Both the position numbers and the translations under genes were made by a program. Positions 33,192-45,684 of a stretch of DNA of 64,000 nucleotides are shown here, piece after piece (positions within the stretch are counted from its first letter, which is position 1; every line of letters starts with the position of its first letter). The notes beneath the pieces are model-generated. The model was not told the DNA's origin. It was given only the letters and a program-made list of their open reading frames with translations, and searched no databases. Origin of the DNA: Dactylorhiza incarnata. Taxonomy: Eukaryota; Streptophyta; Magnoliopsida; Asparagales; Orchidaceae. The stretch covers positions 4,840,501 to 4,904,500 of the forward strand of contig JAWHQI010000079.1 in NCBI GenBank assembly GCA_033032865.1, in the 5' to 3' direction.

Positions 33192-34188
33192 CTAATTAAT
33201 AAGAGATTTAGGTATCCAAAGGGGACCATGTGGGATGGTTCCTTTGGGTACCCAAATACATCGTGATGACTTTTGGGAGGATAATGATGAATGGGCATTA
33301 TCAATTAAAGATGATACATCATTTTTCTTTATGGGTCTCCATTCATACATTGGTTGTTTATCATTTAAATTCATATTATGATTATGTGACATCTTTATAT
33401 GATTATATTTATTTGAAAAATAATTCATTTGGGATTTATGTTTATTCAAATTATTTTTCAAAATAAATTGATGTTGATAATCATAATGAAATTTATTATA
33501 GAGATTTTTTGAAAGTTTATAAGAGTGATTGTCTTTCTTAAGAAGTGATTGTTGAAAGAGTGGGTTACAATATGTTTTAAATGATTGATTCTTATTTCGA
33601 TAATTTTTATTTCCACTCTTTCTTATAGACATACTCTTATAATAAAGGATAATATTTTATAGTTTGATTTTCATGAAAAGGAGTTTTTAAATTTGAGTCA
33701 TGATTGAAAATATATTGAGACTTATAATAATGACTCTTAAGAATTTTGTGAGGATCACAATTCTTTTTGAAACTAAACTCCTTTTGATTTAATGTGTGAA
33801 AATGGTCCTTTTTAGAAATGATTTTGTAAGTTAATTTATCCTTGTTATTCAAAATCTTATGATGAAATTCATTACATGACATTTGAAATTTTTCAACAAA
33901 AGACTTTAATTGTATTAACTTACAAGTTAAAGCATCATTTTCAACTATCAATTTTTCATTATGTTCTTTAGAAACTAAGAACCCTTTTTCAATATCCTTG
34001 AATTTTTCTTTTAATAGATTGCAATCTAAACAAGGAATAGGAATTTTACCTAAAGAGCATGAAAGAGAATTTATCACATCAATATTTGATTCTACGTTAT
34101 CGTTTGCTTTTAAAGATTTATTTTCTAAACGTAATTTGGAATTAGCAATTTTTAACTTTAAAATTTTACGTTTAGCAATTTTAAGCAT
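33192..34188 (-). pseudogene. Copia-4 gag, coiled-coil and C-terminal part
   Basis: First segment (34188-33637) starts MLKIAKRKILKLKIANSKLR and is a coiled coil through residue 60, continuing with SKEHNEKLIVENDALTCKL. A frameshift near 33635 leads to a basic Asn/Lys/His-rich segment (33632-33192) ending SRCIWVPKGTIPHG. The IWVPKG motif is the gag-protease linker seen in Copia-1 (IWAPKG), so coding stops just where protease should begin. No zinc knuckle is visible. Confidence 0.7.
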
Positions 34189-34231
34189 ACGAGATGTAGA
34201 AATGGAATTTGTTACAAAAAGAGGAGTTTTT

Positions 34232-34858
34232 TTATTTTCTTACATTGCTATGGGATGAGGCAAGATTTGGACCAACGATTCCTTTGACATCTTCTTTGCA
34301 TTCCTCTTCCATAGTTGAATTTCCGTCTTTTCTTTTGCTTGATGTGTTGCCAACAAATGAGTCCAATATTGTGACGTTGTATTCTTCTTCCTCCAAGCAT
34401 AAGTCCTCATCGATTTCTTCTCTTGGATCCATAAGGAATTCCTCGTCGATTTCTTCTCTTGGATCCATAAGGAATTCCTCGTCGATTTCTTCTCTTGGAT
34501 CCATAAGGAATTCCTCTTGTTCATCATCTGTAGAAGAAAGACTATAAGTATTCTCAAGAAATTTCCAAACTTCATAAGCAGTAGGAAGTGTATAGATAAG
34601 TTTGAAAATATTTTGATCTAATGCACAATATAGACTATTCATAGATTTGGCATTTAAAAACATTTCAATTTAATTTAAAATACTTGGGGGCATTTTAATT
34701 GTAATATTCCATACTTCAATATCCAAAGATTTAAGAAATTTTTCTATAAGAAATTTCCACCCATTATAATTTTTGCCTTCAAATAAAGGCGGTGCTAAAG
34801 ATTTTTCATTTATAAGAAAATTTCCCCCACTAGTAAAAGCGAGATCATGAGACGCCAT
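34232..34858 (-). pseudogene. Copia-4 gag N-terminal part
   Basis: ATG 34858: MASHDLAFTSGG, APPLFEGKNYNGWKFLIEKF (gag N-terminal domain). An in-frame TAA at 34670-34672 is followed by NAKSMNSLYCALDQNIF and TAYEVWKFLENTY (UBN2-like). A 12-residue acidic unit EEFLMDPREEID is repeated three times. The frame shifts at an A-run near 34230. Confidence 0.78.
34412..34516 (-). repeat. 36-base in-frame tandem repeat in gag
   Basis: Three nearly identical copies (34412-34447, 34448-34483, 34484-34516), each encoding EEFLMDPREEID. The near-identity points to recent expansion. Confidence 0.88.
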
Positions 34859-34891
34859 TATTCCTGGTTTTTAAACCGTTTGGAATAACCT

Positions 34892-34904
34892 ACCTCTAAT
34901 ACCA
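34892..34904 (-). other. Primer-binding site of Copia-4
   Basis: TGGTATTAGAGGT on the minus strand, two bases from the 5' LTR; one mismatch to the usual TGGTATCAGAG. Confidence 0.88.
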
Positions 34905-34906
34905 CT

Positions 34907-36286
34907 TGTTGGATCTTACGGCGCCCATAGAGGGGGCTGAATAAGGGAATAAAAATTCTTTTTATAATTTTAAGATAATTACTAAATTGTTTTATAATAT
35001 GTGAAGGTAAAATAACAATTTAGCTAAATGAATAGAAAATTTATGATTTGCAATTTTAGAAATAAGAACTAAATTATTTTATGATGAAAGAGATTGAAAT
35101 AAACAATTTAGATTTAGAATTGAAAACTTAGAACACAAAATAATAGTGATTGCGCCAAATGAGAGAAATCAAGTAAACACAAATAGAGACATGATTATAT
35201 TATATGAAAAAGGTGTTTACAAAAATTGATTTCAATATCGCTTGAAATCGGAGGCGACAAATATGTAAATAATTTTTCCTTTTCTATACCGACTCGTATC
35301 CCCACGAACCGGTTGGCTTTAGCCTATCCTTCCCCGGATAAGGCCTCAAGCCTCTCTAGCCAATCCTTCCCCGGATATGGACTCGAGCCCCCCTAGATCT
35401 AATCACCTAGAGCTAGTCGCAAACACAAGGTGAATTTCCCCCTAAGTCCTACCCAGACCTAGTCGCCAACACAAGGCGAATTCTCTAAACGGTTACAAAA
35501 AAAGTATGGAATGGAAATAATGAAAACAATAATAAAACTCCCTATATGAGATCTCTGGAGTTGAGGATGAAGGATCGCTGTAGTATAAGCGAGGTTGAAG
35601 CGATCGTCCTTCGGATGTAGCGTGACGTTGTCTTCCTCCAGAATTCTCCTTTAAGCTTTTTGTGGGAGATCCATCTTCGGCAGCATAACAGCACTGGAAT
35701 TGTGGCACAAGCAACCTCTCTGGGATGGATTATCAAAATGATCGAAGTTGGCTTCAATTTATAGACCTTGGAGCTAGCGCCTGCGGTAGTACTTAGTGCT
35801 TGCGGTATCGTTCGTGTGGAGCGGTTGCGAAACCATCGCCGGCGTGGCTCTATGCACGAACTTGAGATAGCGCCTGCGGTAGCGATAGCGCCTGCGGTAG
35901 CGATAGCGCTGGCTGTAGCGCTCGTGTGGAGCGGTTGCGAAACTGTCAGTGGCGTGGCGATCTGCACGAGCTCAAGCTACCGCCTGGCGTTAGCGTTAGC
36001 GCTGGCGGTAGCGCTAAGGAACCGCTGAGACGAGGCTAACCGTTGAGACGGAAGCTGAGATGAAATCGCTGAGACAGAACCAACTGAGCTAGCGCCTGGC
36101 ATTAGCGATAGCGCTGGCGGTAGCGCTAAGGAACCGCTGCTTTCAAAAATTGTTTCCATGCTGCCTTCTACCTGTGGAGTATTGCACCTATAGTTCCTGC
36201 ACACTATAAACACACTACAAGCAATATCAAATACAATATGGGATTTGTTATTCTCAAACAAAGGGATGTGACACACATGTCCAACA
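34907..36286 (-). repeat. 5' LTR of Copia-4
   Basis: 1380 bases. TATAAATT at 35756-35763 (minus), array of GCTAGCGCC/GGTAGCG and CCGCTGAGACG words at 35775-36140. It has one more CGATAGCGCCTGCGGTAG unit than the 3' LTR. Confidence 0.92.
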
Positions 36287-36291
36287 TATTT

Positions 36292-36949
36292 TTGATTTGA
36301 TCACATGTCGACCTTGAAAAGGGTATCGTAATGGGTAACTATAATGGCCTAAAGAATGGATTAAGTTTAGGATAAAACTCAGAGTCGAAGATGGTATGCC
36401 CTCACGATTGTGTGCATATATAGGATGAATGTATCATGTTGGTGGTCGAAGAGACTCAGCCCAGGATTTCCGGGGGGCTTATCTCTTCGTTTATTAGACT
36501 AGTGACCTACCAATTGGGGTTTCTCAGGGAATTGAAAATCTTCATAATTTTTCAAAACTAGAAGGTCGTAATCCTTGAACAATTAGTTCACCTTGAGCAG
36601 GGTGGACTGCTAACATCATATTTTGATCGAGAGAAAACTTCACAATCGGAATAAGAAAATAGAACATTTCAAGGATGAGCATTGTTTCTTTGTGCATCCC
36701 TGAGACCTTGTGGATAAGTAAACGAGGAGAATAATGAGATAACCCTTTGGGGTATGCGTCTATATTTGTCTACACGTGAACTTTCGATAACATAATCGTC
36801 TGGGACTTGATGAAATTTTATACATACAAGAGGATATAATAAAATTTTGTATATGGGTGATTGGTATGATGATGACTATATTTAATTAGTAATAAAGATG
36901 TAGTAGCATGAGACAAGGGATTTAAGACAACATTCATCCTTGAGGTTTC
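36292..36949 (+). mobile_element. Remainder of the Tekay-like interior, degraded
   Basis: Continues the sequence interrupted by Copia-4 and ends at LTR C. No ORF or motif that I can support. Confidence 0.35.
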
Positions 36950-38502
36950 TGACACGCTTACAGCAAGTGTACCGGTCATATAAGTAATAAAAGTTGGGAG
37001 AGACTCCCCGAATATCGTTCTCAAGGACTGCAAGTTGGGGTGTATGATTTTCTCGTTAGGGAAATCAATTATAAAGATTTCTATGGTTTTAAAAAGGGGT
37101 TTTCATTTGTTTTGGAAGACGAAATAAAAGAAAACTAAATTAACTATGCCGGTTGCAATCACCGCGTCGCTTGGTGGATGGACGAGTAGGCTTGCGAATG
37201 AATGAGAAGACTTGCGAATGGATGATTCGTAACTGGTGGAGTGAGGGTCGTAAGCACCTCGTCACTAAGCACACAACTAGCAATTGATAGTGCAACACAC
37301 AACGTAGCGATGGAGTGGATGGTGGAATGGGGCGCTCCTCAACTCACATAAACCACAATAGATTTCACAAACATAAAATTACATTAATACTAACAAAGGT
37401 TTATGAGCATCATTCATAGCAAACATACATCCACAAGAAATAACTATAACAATACAAGAGGGAAAGAGTAAACCCAAGCTCGAAGACTCGCTGAAGATTC
37501 GCGGCCGAAATCGTAGGGTTGTCAAGCCTCATCCGAGCTCGGTCTTCAGTTGTTGTCCGGGGTTCAGAGGAGCTGTCACCTTCGTCCATGTTACCCATCT
37601 TCTTCGTGAAATAGCTCAAGCTAGCTCTCACTGGAGAACCCTTGAATGAAGTAGAAATGATCTTGGAATGGAGCTTTTGAGCTCGAGGATGATGGAGGTG
37701 GCCGAGGAGGAAGCTTTAGCGTTGGATTTGCAAGAAAACGATGGTCGGAGCTTCTCCTATAGTGGGCGGTGGTGGAGCGATGAAAATGGCGGAGCTTGAG
37801 TGGAAATGGCGGGCTCGGTCCGCGATCCCGAAAAAGGGGGAATCCTGCGGCTTTTATAGTAAACAATCAGAAAAATGATCACGCACGGTCGAACGTACGA
37901 CCGTGCGTGGACAGTGCGTTATTAATTAAAAAGGCAGCCCAAGAAAATGACCAAGAGCGCCCGTGCATTTTACTCACGCACGGTCGAAGTTGACCGTGCG
38001 TAAAAATGTACGGGCAAATTCTGAAAGCCAGAATTTCAGCTCACCAGAGGAGCCCGTGCATTTTTACTCACGCACGGGCAAACTGCCCATGCGTGAACAA
38101 ATCACACGAGTGGGGGCAGAACATTGTTTTGAACCACAGATGAGAGTGCACGGTTGGAGCGATCGTGCGTCAAGGAAATGCATGACCGTGTGATTCATGC
38201 ATACATGAAATCTGGGCAAAATTGTATGAACCGTCCACCTGCACAACAATCAACACTGGAATCACACAGCTGGGAATACCCCTCTAGCTCAATCCAGAAA
38301 TAGAAAAAGGGTTGGGGAGCACCATGTGCTTACCCCCAACGTCATGGAGCGCAAATACACACCAAAATGAGCCTAAATAGTGCACGAAGCGTGAAAGTGA
38401 ATACAAGTGAAATACAAGCGATTATAGTTTGAAAATGAAGTGCATGCAAGTGAAAACTAGCCCGGATGAGTCCATAAAACAGTGTAAATATCGGTCTCAT
38501 CA
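36950..38502 (-). repeat. 3' LTR C of a second Athila-like element
   Basis: Aligns end to end with LTRs A and B. On the minus strand it runs TGATGAGACCG (38502) to a diverged end GCGTGTCA (36950). TATAAAAG at 37851-37858 (minus), CGTGCG palindromic words at 37870-38220. The polypurine tract TAAGTCTGGGGGTG adjoins at 38503. Confidence 0.87.
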
Positions 38503-39381
38503 CACCCCCAGACTTAACCATTTGCTCGTCCCGAGCAAATCATCCCTTATGTGGATGAGAAAAAGGACTAGCTGGCTTAGCAATTGCAAATGTGGAGTAC
38601 CATGAGAAGTCGCATACTCGCGCGCATAGAAATGCAATAGATGAAATTTTTAATTATACAAATAGCTTGTAACCATCTAAGAGCGTAATTATATATTATT
38701 TCTACTCAAAAGTCGAATTATATATTATTTACAGAACAGAAAATAAAAGTACAGATAAGAATTTTTGAAAGATACAAAATTATTTAGAAAGAAGGCAGAG
38801 GCCCTGGAATAGATAGCTTAGTAAACACTGAGGAGGTAGCGGAGGATACTGCGAAGCGGGAGGAGGATTATGCATCCACCGAGATTGCAAGGTGGAGGCC
38901 CGAGCTGGAGTAGCAGGAGGCTCAACTCCTAAGTGTGCACCAATCCACGAAGAGAGTTCGTACTGCATGGCCATGACATCCATCATGCGTACAAACCGCT
39001 CGTAGAACTCAGGATACTGCTGCTCAATGCTTTGTCACGGGGCATACCACTAAGAAGCAGGATCTGCAGAGAGGGGCACAACCGGAGGCTGCCTACTCGT
39101 CCCAGCCGAGGTACTGGCATCGGCATCATCGGCACGATCAGCACGTCCTAACCCAACTTCGCGAACCTGGTAACTCCAATTGTCACCATTCCGCACCTTC
39201 TGCATCAACTTGAATGCCACCATCATGGACAAAAAATAGAGTAACCCTTGGAGATGACTGTCATGGGAGGTTGCGAATTCCAGATGCAAGTCCTTTGGCG
39301 ATCTGAGTAATATACTGCGAGCCTCCGATCGACTTTAGGGGGAGGTAGGTCGCCGGACGAAGAAGATATTGGGCAAACACT
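38503..39381 (-). pseudogene. Interior and ORF tail of the LTR C element
   Basis: Begins with the polypurine tract. From 39289 to 38780 it matches the C-terminal part of the Athila-like ORF (MVAFKLMQKVRNGDNWSYQV; YELSSWIGAHLGVEPPA), in two frames. Cut at 39382 by LTR D. The noncoding spacer is about 1 kb shorter than in the LTR A element. Confidence 0.7.
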
Positions 39382-42300
39382 CTGTAACAACCCCCAAACA
39401 ACTAAACCCCTAGAGTGGTTTTGTCATGATTAGGTCATGACAAAACCCTAGGAAGCTTGAAGAGACCACTTGGCCTTAGCCAAGAAGAAGGAAACCACAG
39501 TGGTCTGCAAATAGCAATTTCCAGTTAACAAGCATATGGTTGGACTTAAGGGCCTCACCTTGACCCTTTGACCCCACAATAGCATACCTAACCCTTTAGG
39601 GGTCACCTTAGAGCACTAAGGACTCATTGGGGTCAACCAAAGTGGTCAACTTGACCAAAGTCAACCTTAACCTTAAATTGGTCAAAGTAGCCTAATTAGG
39701 GTCAATTGGCCTCCACCATGCCAAATTGACCTTGCCCATACCCTTATAAATATATTAGGGACTCAATGGACCAAAAAGCCTCATCATGGGGCCACCAATT
39801 TGGCCAATTTGATCAAAGTCAACTCTAGCACTATTTTGGTCAAATTGCCCTATTGTGGGTCAATTGGCCTCCACCTTGACAAATTGACCCTGCCTACACC
39901 TTCCTAACCCTTAAGAGAGACCAATGGGTCACTACCCACCCATTGGGGTCAACCTAAATGGTCAAATTGACCAAAGTCAACTTCACCCTAAATTAGGTCA
40001 AAATGACCCATTTGACTTAATCAGGCCCGATACACTTGGGCTAGGCCTAATTGGAGTAGCTCATTAGCTTAGGAGGCTGATAATTACCAGTAGTTGCCAC
40101 TCAATTTCTGTAAATGATGACTAGGAGAGAGAAATCCCATTTTCCCCCAAAATGGTGGAGAGAGAAAGAGAGGAGTAATGACATTCATGGCCAAGGGAGG
40201 CCAATTGATCTCCCAATTGATGGGGATTCATCTCCTCTGCTGTTACAAGAATTTTAGGAGTTTTTCCAACCCACATGGGGGCTGAATTGGGAGGTTTCCA
40301 CCATGGCCGAAAATGGCCATTAGTGGCCTTCATGGCAATTGATGCCATGACCCTCCCTCTCCCCAAATTGGCTAATTAAAAACCTTCAGAGGACTGAGAG
40401 GATTGTTTTCCCCCATTCACTTGAAGGAATCGAGCTTGTTGGTGTGGAGGATGCAATGGCTCAAAGAGCTTCAAGGTCGGCCATGGCCAATAGGAGATCG
40501 GCAAGGAATCACTCCTCCACACAGGTCTGGTTCTTCTCCTCTTCTTCAGTGGATAGATCCACATCTACTGCTTGCAAGGTTTAAGGCCAATTGGCCCTAG
40601 ATCATGTGGCCGGAAACTCCATTTTTGGAGGTTTTTCTCCTTGCCTAAATCGTCGGTTCCGGTCACCACCGACCGGCCAAGACCTCCTATCGCCGACCAC
40701 AACCTCAAGGAAGGTGGTGGTGGCATTGATCGGTCGGGGAGGGGCGTGGGTGGCCGGGAAAACCTCTTCCAAAACCGCCCAGGTCGGGGCAATCTCAGTC
40801 GTTGGCTAGAGGAGGAAGACGAAGGGATGGCGTCCATTCTGCGTCAAGATTCGTGCGGCTCTATTATATGAAATGAGTTATTATTATATATATTTTTGTC
40901 ACATATTTTACTGTACATAGATTTAATTAATAAAAATACTTAGGGCCCTCTACAGAAAAGTGTTCAACAACAAAGTTGTAGCTCTTGGTGTATAATTTAA
41001 TTTAAAATTTGTTTCAGCCCAAAAGGAGTATTGTAGCTCCCTGTAGGGCCATTTTGGTGGGACTGGTCCCTAGGGTAGGACATCAACTATTTCTTGAATA
41101 ACTTTTGATTGGGAAATGATTTTGACTTGAAAATTGAAACATAGGTTATTTGTACATTTACCCTTAACATATCCAAAGATGGGAATTTTCGGAGAAAATT
41201 TTTCTAAGGTTTTTGTAAATATTTAATAATCCATACATTAATTAATTCTAGGGTCTAATGACCTCCAATACCCTCCAAATTTTGGTGGGTGCTTTTTAGG
41301 GTTATTATATGACCATGGTAAAAATTTCATCCCAATTGGCACTGATTTGGTTTGGTAATTATTTAACCTAAGTTTGGTCAAATTAGGTCAAAGGTGTACT
41401 TGTTGGGGTTAGGTGGTCAAATCTCATCAAAATGATGTGAAACTTTGGCCACTGGTTTAGGATCGCATAAAACACCCCCATGAGTGATTTGGGGTAATGT
41501 GGGGTGGATATGCCCTAGGACCCTAGTTCAAACCCTAGAGTTGGAATTTAAGCTTTGTGAAGGACATATGGGCATATTTCTTTGAATGGTCATGGAACTT
41601 GGTAGATAAGTTTATAAGGTGTAAATATGCACTAGAAAATTTTATGAGAATTTTAGGATCACTTGTCCCCTCTGATTTAGGTTATAACATTTTTAGGGAA
41701 CCTTTTTATAAGAGTAATTTGCATTATCAAATTATTTTGGATGTTGGTGAAAGTTTAGTAGTACCCCTATAATCATGATATAGACCTCTGGTAATTTTTG
41801 TGTAATTTTTGAATTGATCTAATTAGTACTTCATTCACAAGTCAACTATTTTGCCTTAAGATTATGATAAATAAATGAGGGCCAAATATTCTCTGGAAAA
41901 TTGTGAAACTTGTGGGTAGGACATTTTAGGGCATTAGAAAGCTCTGTGAATTTTTGTATAATTATTGGAATTGTTTACCAGTAGGTCACTTCACAATGTT
42001 CCATAGTTTGGATTTACTTGAAATATTTATTTATGCGACTTGATGGTTTTTATAAATTATGAAACTCTGTCAGTAAACTTTTATGATCATTATAGAGGTC
42101 TGGTAATTTTGTCATAATTTTGGGACAAGTATTTTTGGTGGTTTCTTCTTTAATTCCTAATTTTGGGATAATTATTCAATATTATAATTAGAGGCCAACA
42201 ACTTACTATAAAATTGTGATATTCTGTATTTACTGTTATTTTGACATCATTGATTTTCCATAATTTTATGGGGCCATATCAAAAGGAGATCTTACACATC

Positions 42301-43867
42301 ATGTTCAATTTCATACTTGGCCAATGTTGGAGAAATTATAATAAATGCCAAATAATTAAGGAAAAATATGATCCTCTAGATTTGGTCTTATAATATCATG
42401 ATAGACTCCCAGTAATAATATTAAATCATTTGGATGAATATTTAGAGTACCTCCTCTTATGCAACTCATATAACTCATTTGGTCTGCGTATAGTAAAACT
42501 GTAAAACTTGGGTAAATTGAAGACCAGTAGGTGGGAATGGAAGGTAGATGGTATACCTAGTCTGGTTGAGAATATGTGAGGTCACCAAATGGAGTTTATG
42601 TGATGAGAGTGTGCTTGGTGAGTTAAGGGTAAACTTATGCTCGGGATTGACGAAAAATCGTCTTTCCCATGGGGAGTCAGAAAACACTTAGGAGGGTATT
42701 TCTAGTGAAATGTTAAGATGGGTATTCTTATGGGTAGATACCAATAACAATAAGTGTCTTGAGAAAGGGAACTTTGTGCTATCTTCCCATCATAGCTCCT
42801 AGTACCGTTGCGAGCCCCTCACAGGGTAGACCACGGGAAGTCCAAGATTAACCATAAATCGTAGGAATAAACTGTTATGCAAGATTGTCTTAATAATCCA
42901 GACACCCACACCCCGTGGTTATGAGAGGTTAGTTGGTTTGGTCTTACGAGCGGTAGGCTCGGTGGTTGTAGGTGCGGACAGGTTGGTCCGGCGAGCCGGT
43001 GGCTCGGAAGGTTATGGTGACGGGCGAGTTAGCCCGGAGAGCTTATGGCTCGGGAATAGATGGTAAACATGTTTGCATGTGCATAAAGGTGGTGGGTCTT
43101 TGGTATTGGATGGTTGTTCACACCAATGTCAATATGTTGACTCGGCAAGTGTGGAATTTGCACTTAGCCATGAAAGTCTGATGGTCCAGCCAGTAAGAGT
43201 ACGTAGATGCTCCGCGGTTTTGCGTTGAGGCGTACGATAGGTCTAGGTTAGGTAGTGTGAATACCAACCTAAAGGTGGGCGAGGCCAAAACCACCGCTTC
43301 CGTTTGCCACTACGGGAGTATCCTGGGAGTCTTGCTAGCTCCAAAAAGGGGAAACTAAAGGTCTGTGCGCATAGAGTCGAAGTGTGAGAGTTGCACTTGT
43401 GTGAACATATCATAAACTGCATAAATCTGCATGTCATGACATAAGCATTGCATTTCAACCATACCCCTATCAGATAAATCGGTATGGGACTTTTTATACG
43501 ATATGCCCTGCTAAACGACCCCTTGGTCTATAAGTTTGTATGTGCATTCCTATAAATCAATGGTTACATTTCTATTGTGTACCTATCTTTACTTACTGTT
43601 CTTTACTTGCTCTTTACCATGCTCTATTACTGCTTCAATTATCTATATACATATGTGTAGTGGTAGACATTCCTGTAGATTAGATCCGCCGTCATCTGCT
43701 TTGTTTTATACCCCTTGATGTCCTCCGCTTCATCCTCCCGCTCGGTGCCTAGGAGCCATTGGGGGAGGGGTGGGGAACATAATGCTTAGTCTTTTTGACT
43801 TACGGTCGGTGGACCATATCATTTTAGGGGATCGAGGAGACGCAGCAGCAACTGAGGCCGGTGCAGA
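39382..43867 (+). repeat. Tekay/Del-like LTR (LTR D), 3' end truncated
   Basis: Starts TGTAACAACCCCC, a typical Tekay/Del LTR start, inverted-complementary to the LTR E end TTACA. 39560-40017 holds a dense W-box array. 40970 onwards and 43200-43830 align in blocks with LTR E. Lost at about 43867 where a hAT-like element begins. No gene inside. Confidence 0.72.
39560..40017. promoter_or_regulatory. W-box (TTGACY) array in LTR D
   Basis: About 19 TTGACC/TTGACT cores on either strand in 458 bases, many inside a repeated GACCAAAGTCAAC context. TTGACY is the known WRKY-factor core. It lies 180-640 bases inside the LTR, in U3 if orientation is plus. Confidence 0.6.
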
Positions 43868-44966
43868 TAGAGGCGGAATAGCCGGACCGGAACCGGAACC
43901 GGAACCGCAATATATAAGTCTCAAGCGGTTTCAAAAAATTTAGAACCGATCCGGACCGAAGCAGAACCGAACTGCAACCCGTTTATTATTATTATTAATA
44001 ATATTATATTATTGTCATTTTTTTATAATATATCTATTATATCTATACTTACTATTATGGGTTAAACTGGTGCGGTTTGAACCTAAATCGCATTAACAAC
44101 AAAGGGGGTCGATTTTGGACTTAAAAAAATTGCACCACGCTAAATCCGTGTCGTGTGGTTTGACATTGGTGCGATTTGGAATTTGTTTTTGCCGTGAACT
44201 TTCAATTTTCATACAGTCATATAATGCATTTTCAATTTTACTCACATATTTTTTTAAAATATTTTGTTTAAAAAATATAAAGAATATACAACTACTATTT
44301 AGTAGTAATAATGAAAAACAAATTTAATTGTAGTTGATAAATTAGTAAAATTGAATTAACTAATATATTCTTCAAACAAAGTTTTAATTGTAAAATAAGA
44401 TTTCAAGAGCAACAATTCAAAGTTTTTTACCCTATGTTGAGTCGTGATCTTCAGCAACATGAACATTGCATCAGGATTAAACGATTGTGATCCTTGAATT
44501 TTTAAAATCTGCACGGTCTGGTGCAATTTTGTGGTTTTGCGATTTCAATTTTTAATTTTCAGCCTGATTTACTATATATTATACCAAAAGTACTCTCCCT
44601 TGGTGTAACACGAAATTCCTACGCCCAGGCCTCAGACGTTAGTATATTTTTTCCCTCCTATTTTTTTTATTTTTGACCTCCCTCATTCATTACGCCAAGT
44701 TTGTTTTTGGTTCTAGTTGGAACCGATTGAAACCGAACTGAACCATATAGAACCGAACCGTTAGTGGTCGGTTTGGTTTTGGTTCTTGTTGAACCGTAAC
44801 TGGAACCGTTAACACGATGGTTCCAAAAATTATACTGGAACCGGAACCAGAACAGGAACCGGTCAAACTAAATACGGTTTGGTTCTAATTTGAAGAACCG
44901 TTACCTTAGTGGTTCGGTTCACGGTTTTAGTAGAATCGGAACCGAACCGGAACCGCGACAGCTCTA
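43868..44966. mobile_element. hAT-like non-autonomous element with GAACCGG subterminal repeats
   Basis: The right end reads, inverted, TAGAGCTGTCGCGGTTCCGG, a typical plant hAT terminus. The left end TAGAGGCGGAATAGCCGGACC is similar but poorer. Both ends carry clustered GGAACC/CGGTTC words; the middle is AT-rich. No 8-base duplication could be matched, so borders are approximate. Confidence 0.45.
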
Positions 44967-45059
44967 CCGATGACTTCCCGCCAGGCGCTGTTTTGAAGAT
45001 TACACGTCCTAGGTCATGGGCGTGTAATTAAAAAACTAGGCGGGATTTTAATAAAATCC

Positions 45060-45242
45060 CCCCAAATAGGTGGGATTTTTTAACCGGGCCCGACCTGACC
45101 CGGCCTTGGGGGCCTTGGCAGGCCCCCTGCCGGGCCTGGTGCCCGAGCCTGGCTAAAACAATGCCCGAGCCCGAGCCTGGGTGAAAAAAGCATGAGCCCG
45201 TCAGGCCCGGTACCGGCCCGGCCCGGGCGGGCTTCTTGGATA
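45060..45242. repeat. GC-rich GCCCGG/CCCGAGCC repeat patch
   Basis: Dense CCCGGCC, GGCCTGG and CCCGAGCC words without an ORF. Resembles the 51209-51480 hAT-like patch, so it may be another hAT subterminal region; ends not found. Confidence 0.35.
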
Positions 45243-45382
45243 GGGCTAGGTTTAAAGTATTTCATAAAATAATCTCTTAATAAAGAGAGTTTGACTAAAT
45301 TCAACCTTATGGTGGGCCCTCATGTAAGTCAAGTTGTGACGGGTCCTAATTATCGTGCAACGAGTCAATCACGATGTGATTA

Positions 45383-45603
45383 GGGGTTCATTTGTTTAGG
45401 CGTTTTCGCCGGGCATTTGGAGCAAACGCCGCCGGACGGCGGGTAAACAAACGAGCGCCCGACAGCGTTTGCTCCGTTTGCACCCGCCAAACAGAGAAAA
45501 AGCTCCTCAAACGCCGCTTTTCCAACCCTGGCTCTCCCCTCCAATTCGAGAATTCCGATTCCACCCGCCCGCTGCTCCCTCCACCGCTGCAACAAATGAA
45601 GCC
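45383..45603. mobile_element. Tourist-like MITE
   Basis: Left end GGGGTTCATTTGTTTAGGCG, right end inverted GGCTTCATTTGTTGCAGCGG; preceded by TTA. The terminal sequence fits PIF/Harbinger-type MITEs. The right-hand 3-base duplication is not exact. Confidence 0.45.
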
Positions 45604-45684
45604 TAGGTTATATCATAAGTGTTCACGTTTATCGAGACACCGAATATTATGTCGAGACCAATTTTGGTCAACTTGGCAAAACAT

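Larger units (their letters stand above)
27569..36286 (-). mobile_element. Copia-4: complete gag-only (TR-GAG-like) copia element, target duplication TATTT
   Basis: Both ends are present: TGTTGGATCTTACG at 27569 and ATGTCCAACA at 36286, flanked by TATTT (27564-27568 and 36287-36291). LTRs are 27569-28928 and 34907-36286. PBS at 34892-34904 and polypurine tract at 28929-28946 are in place. The 6-kb interior has gag near the 5' end and no protease, integrase, RT or RNase H. It must rely on proteins from another copia element. The two LTRs are closely similar, so the insertion is fairly young. Confidence 0.93.
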
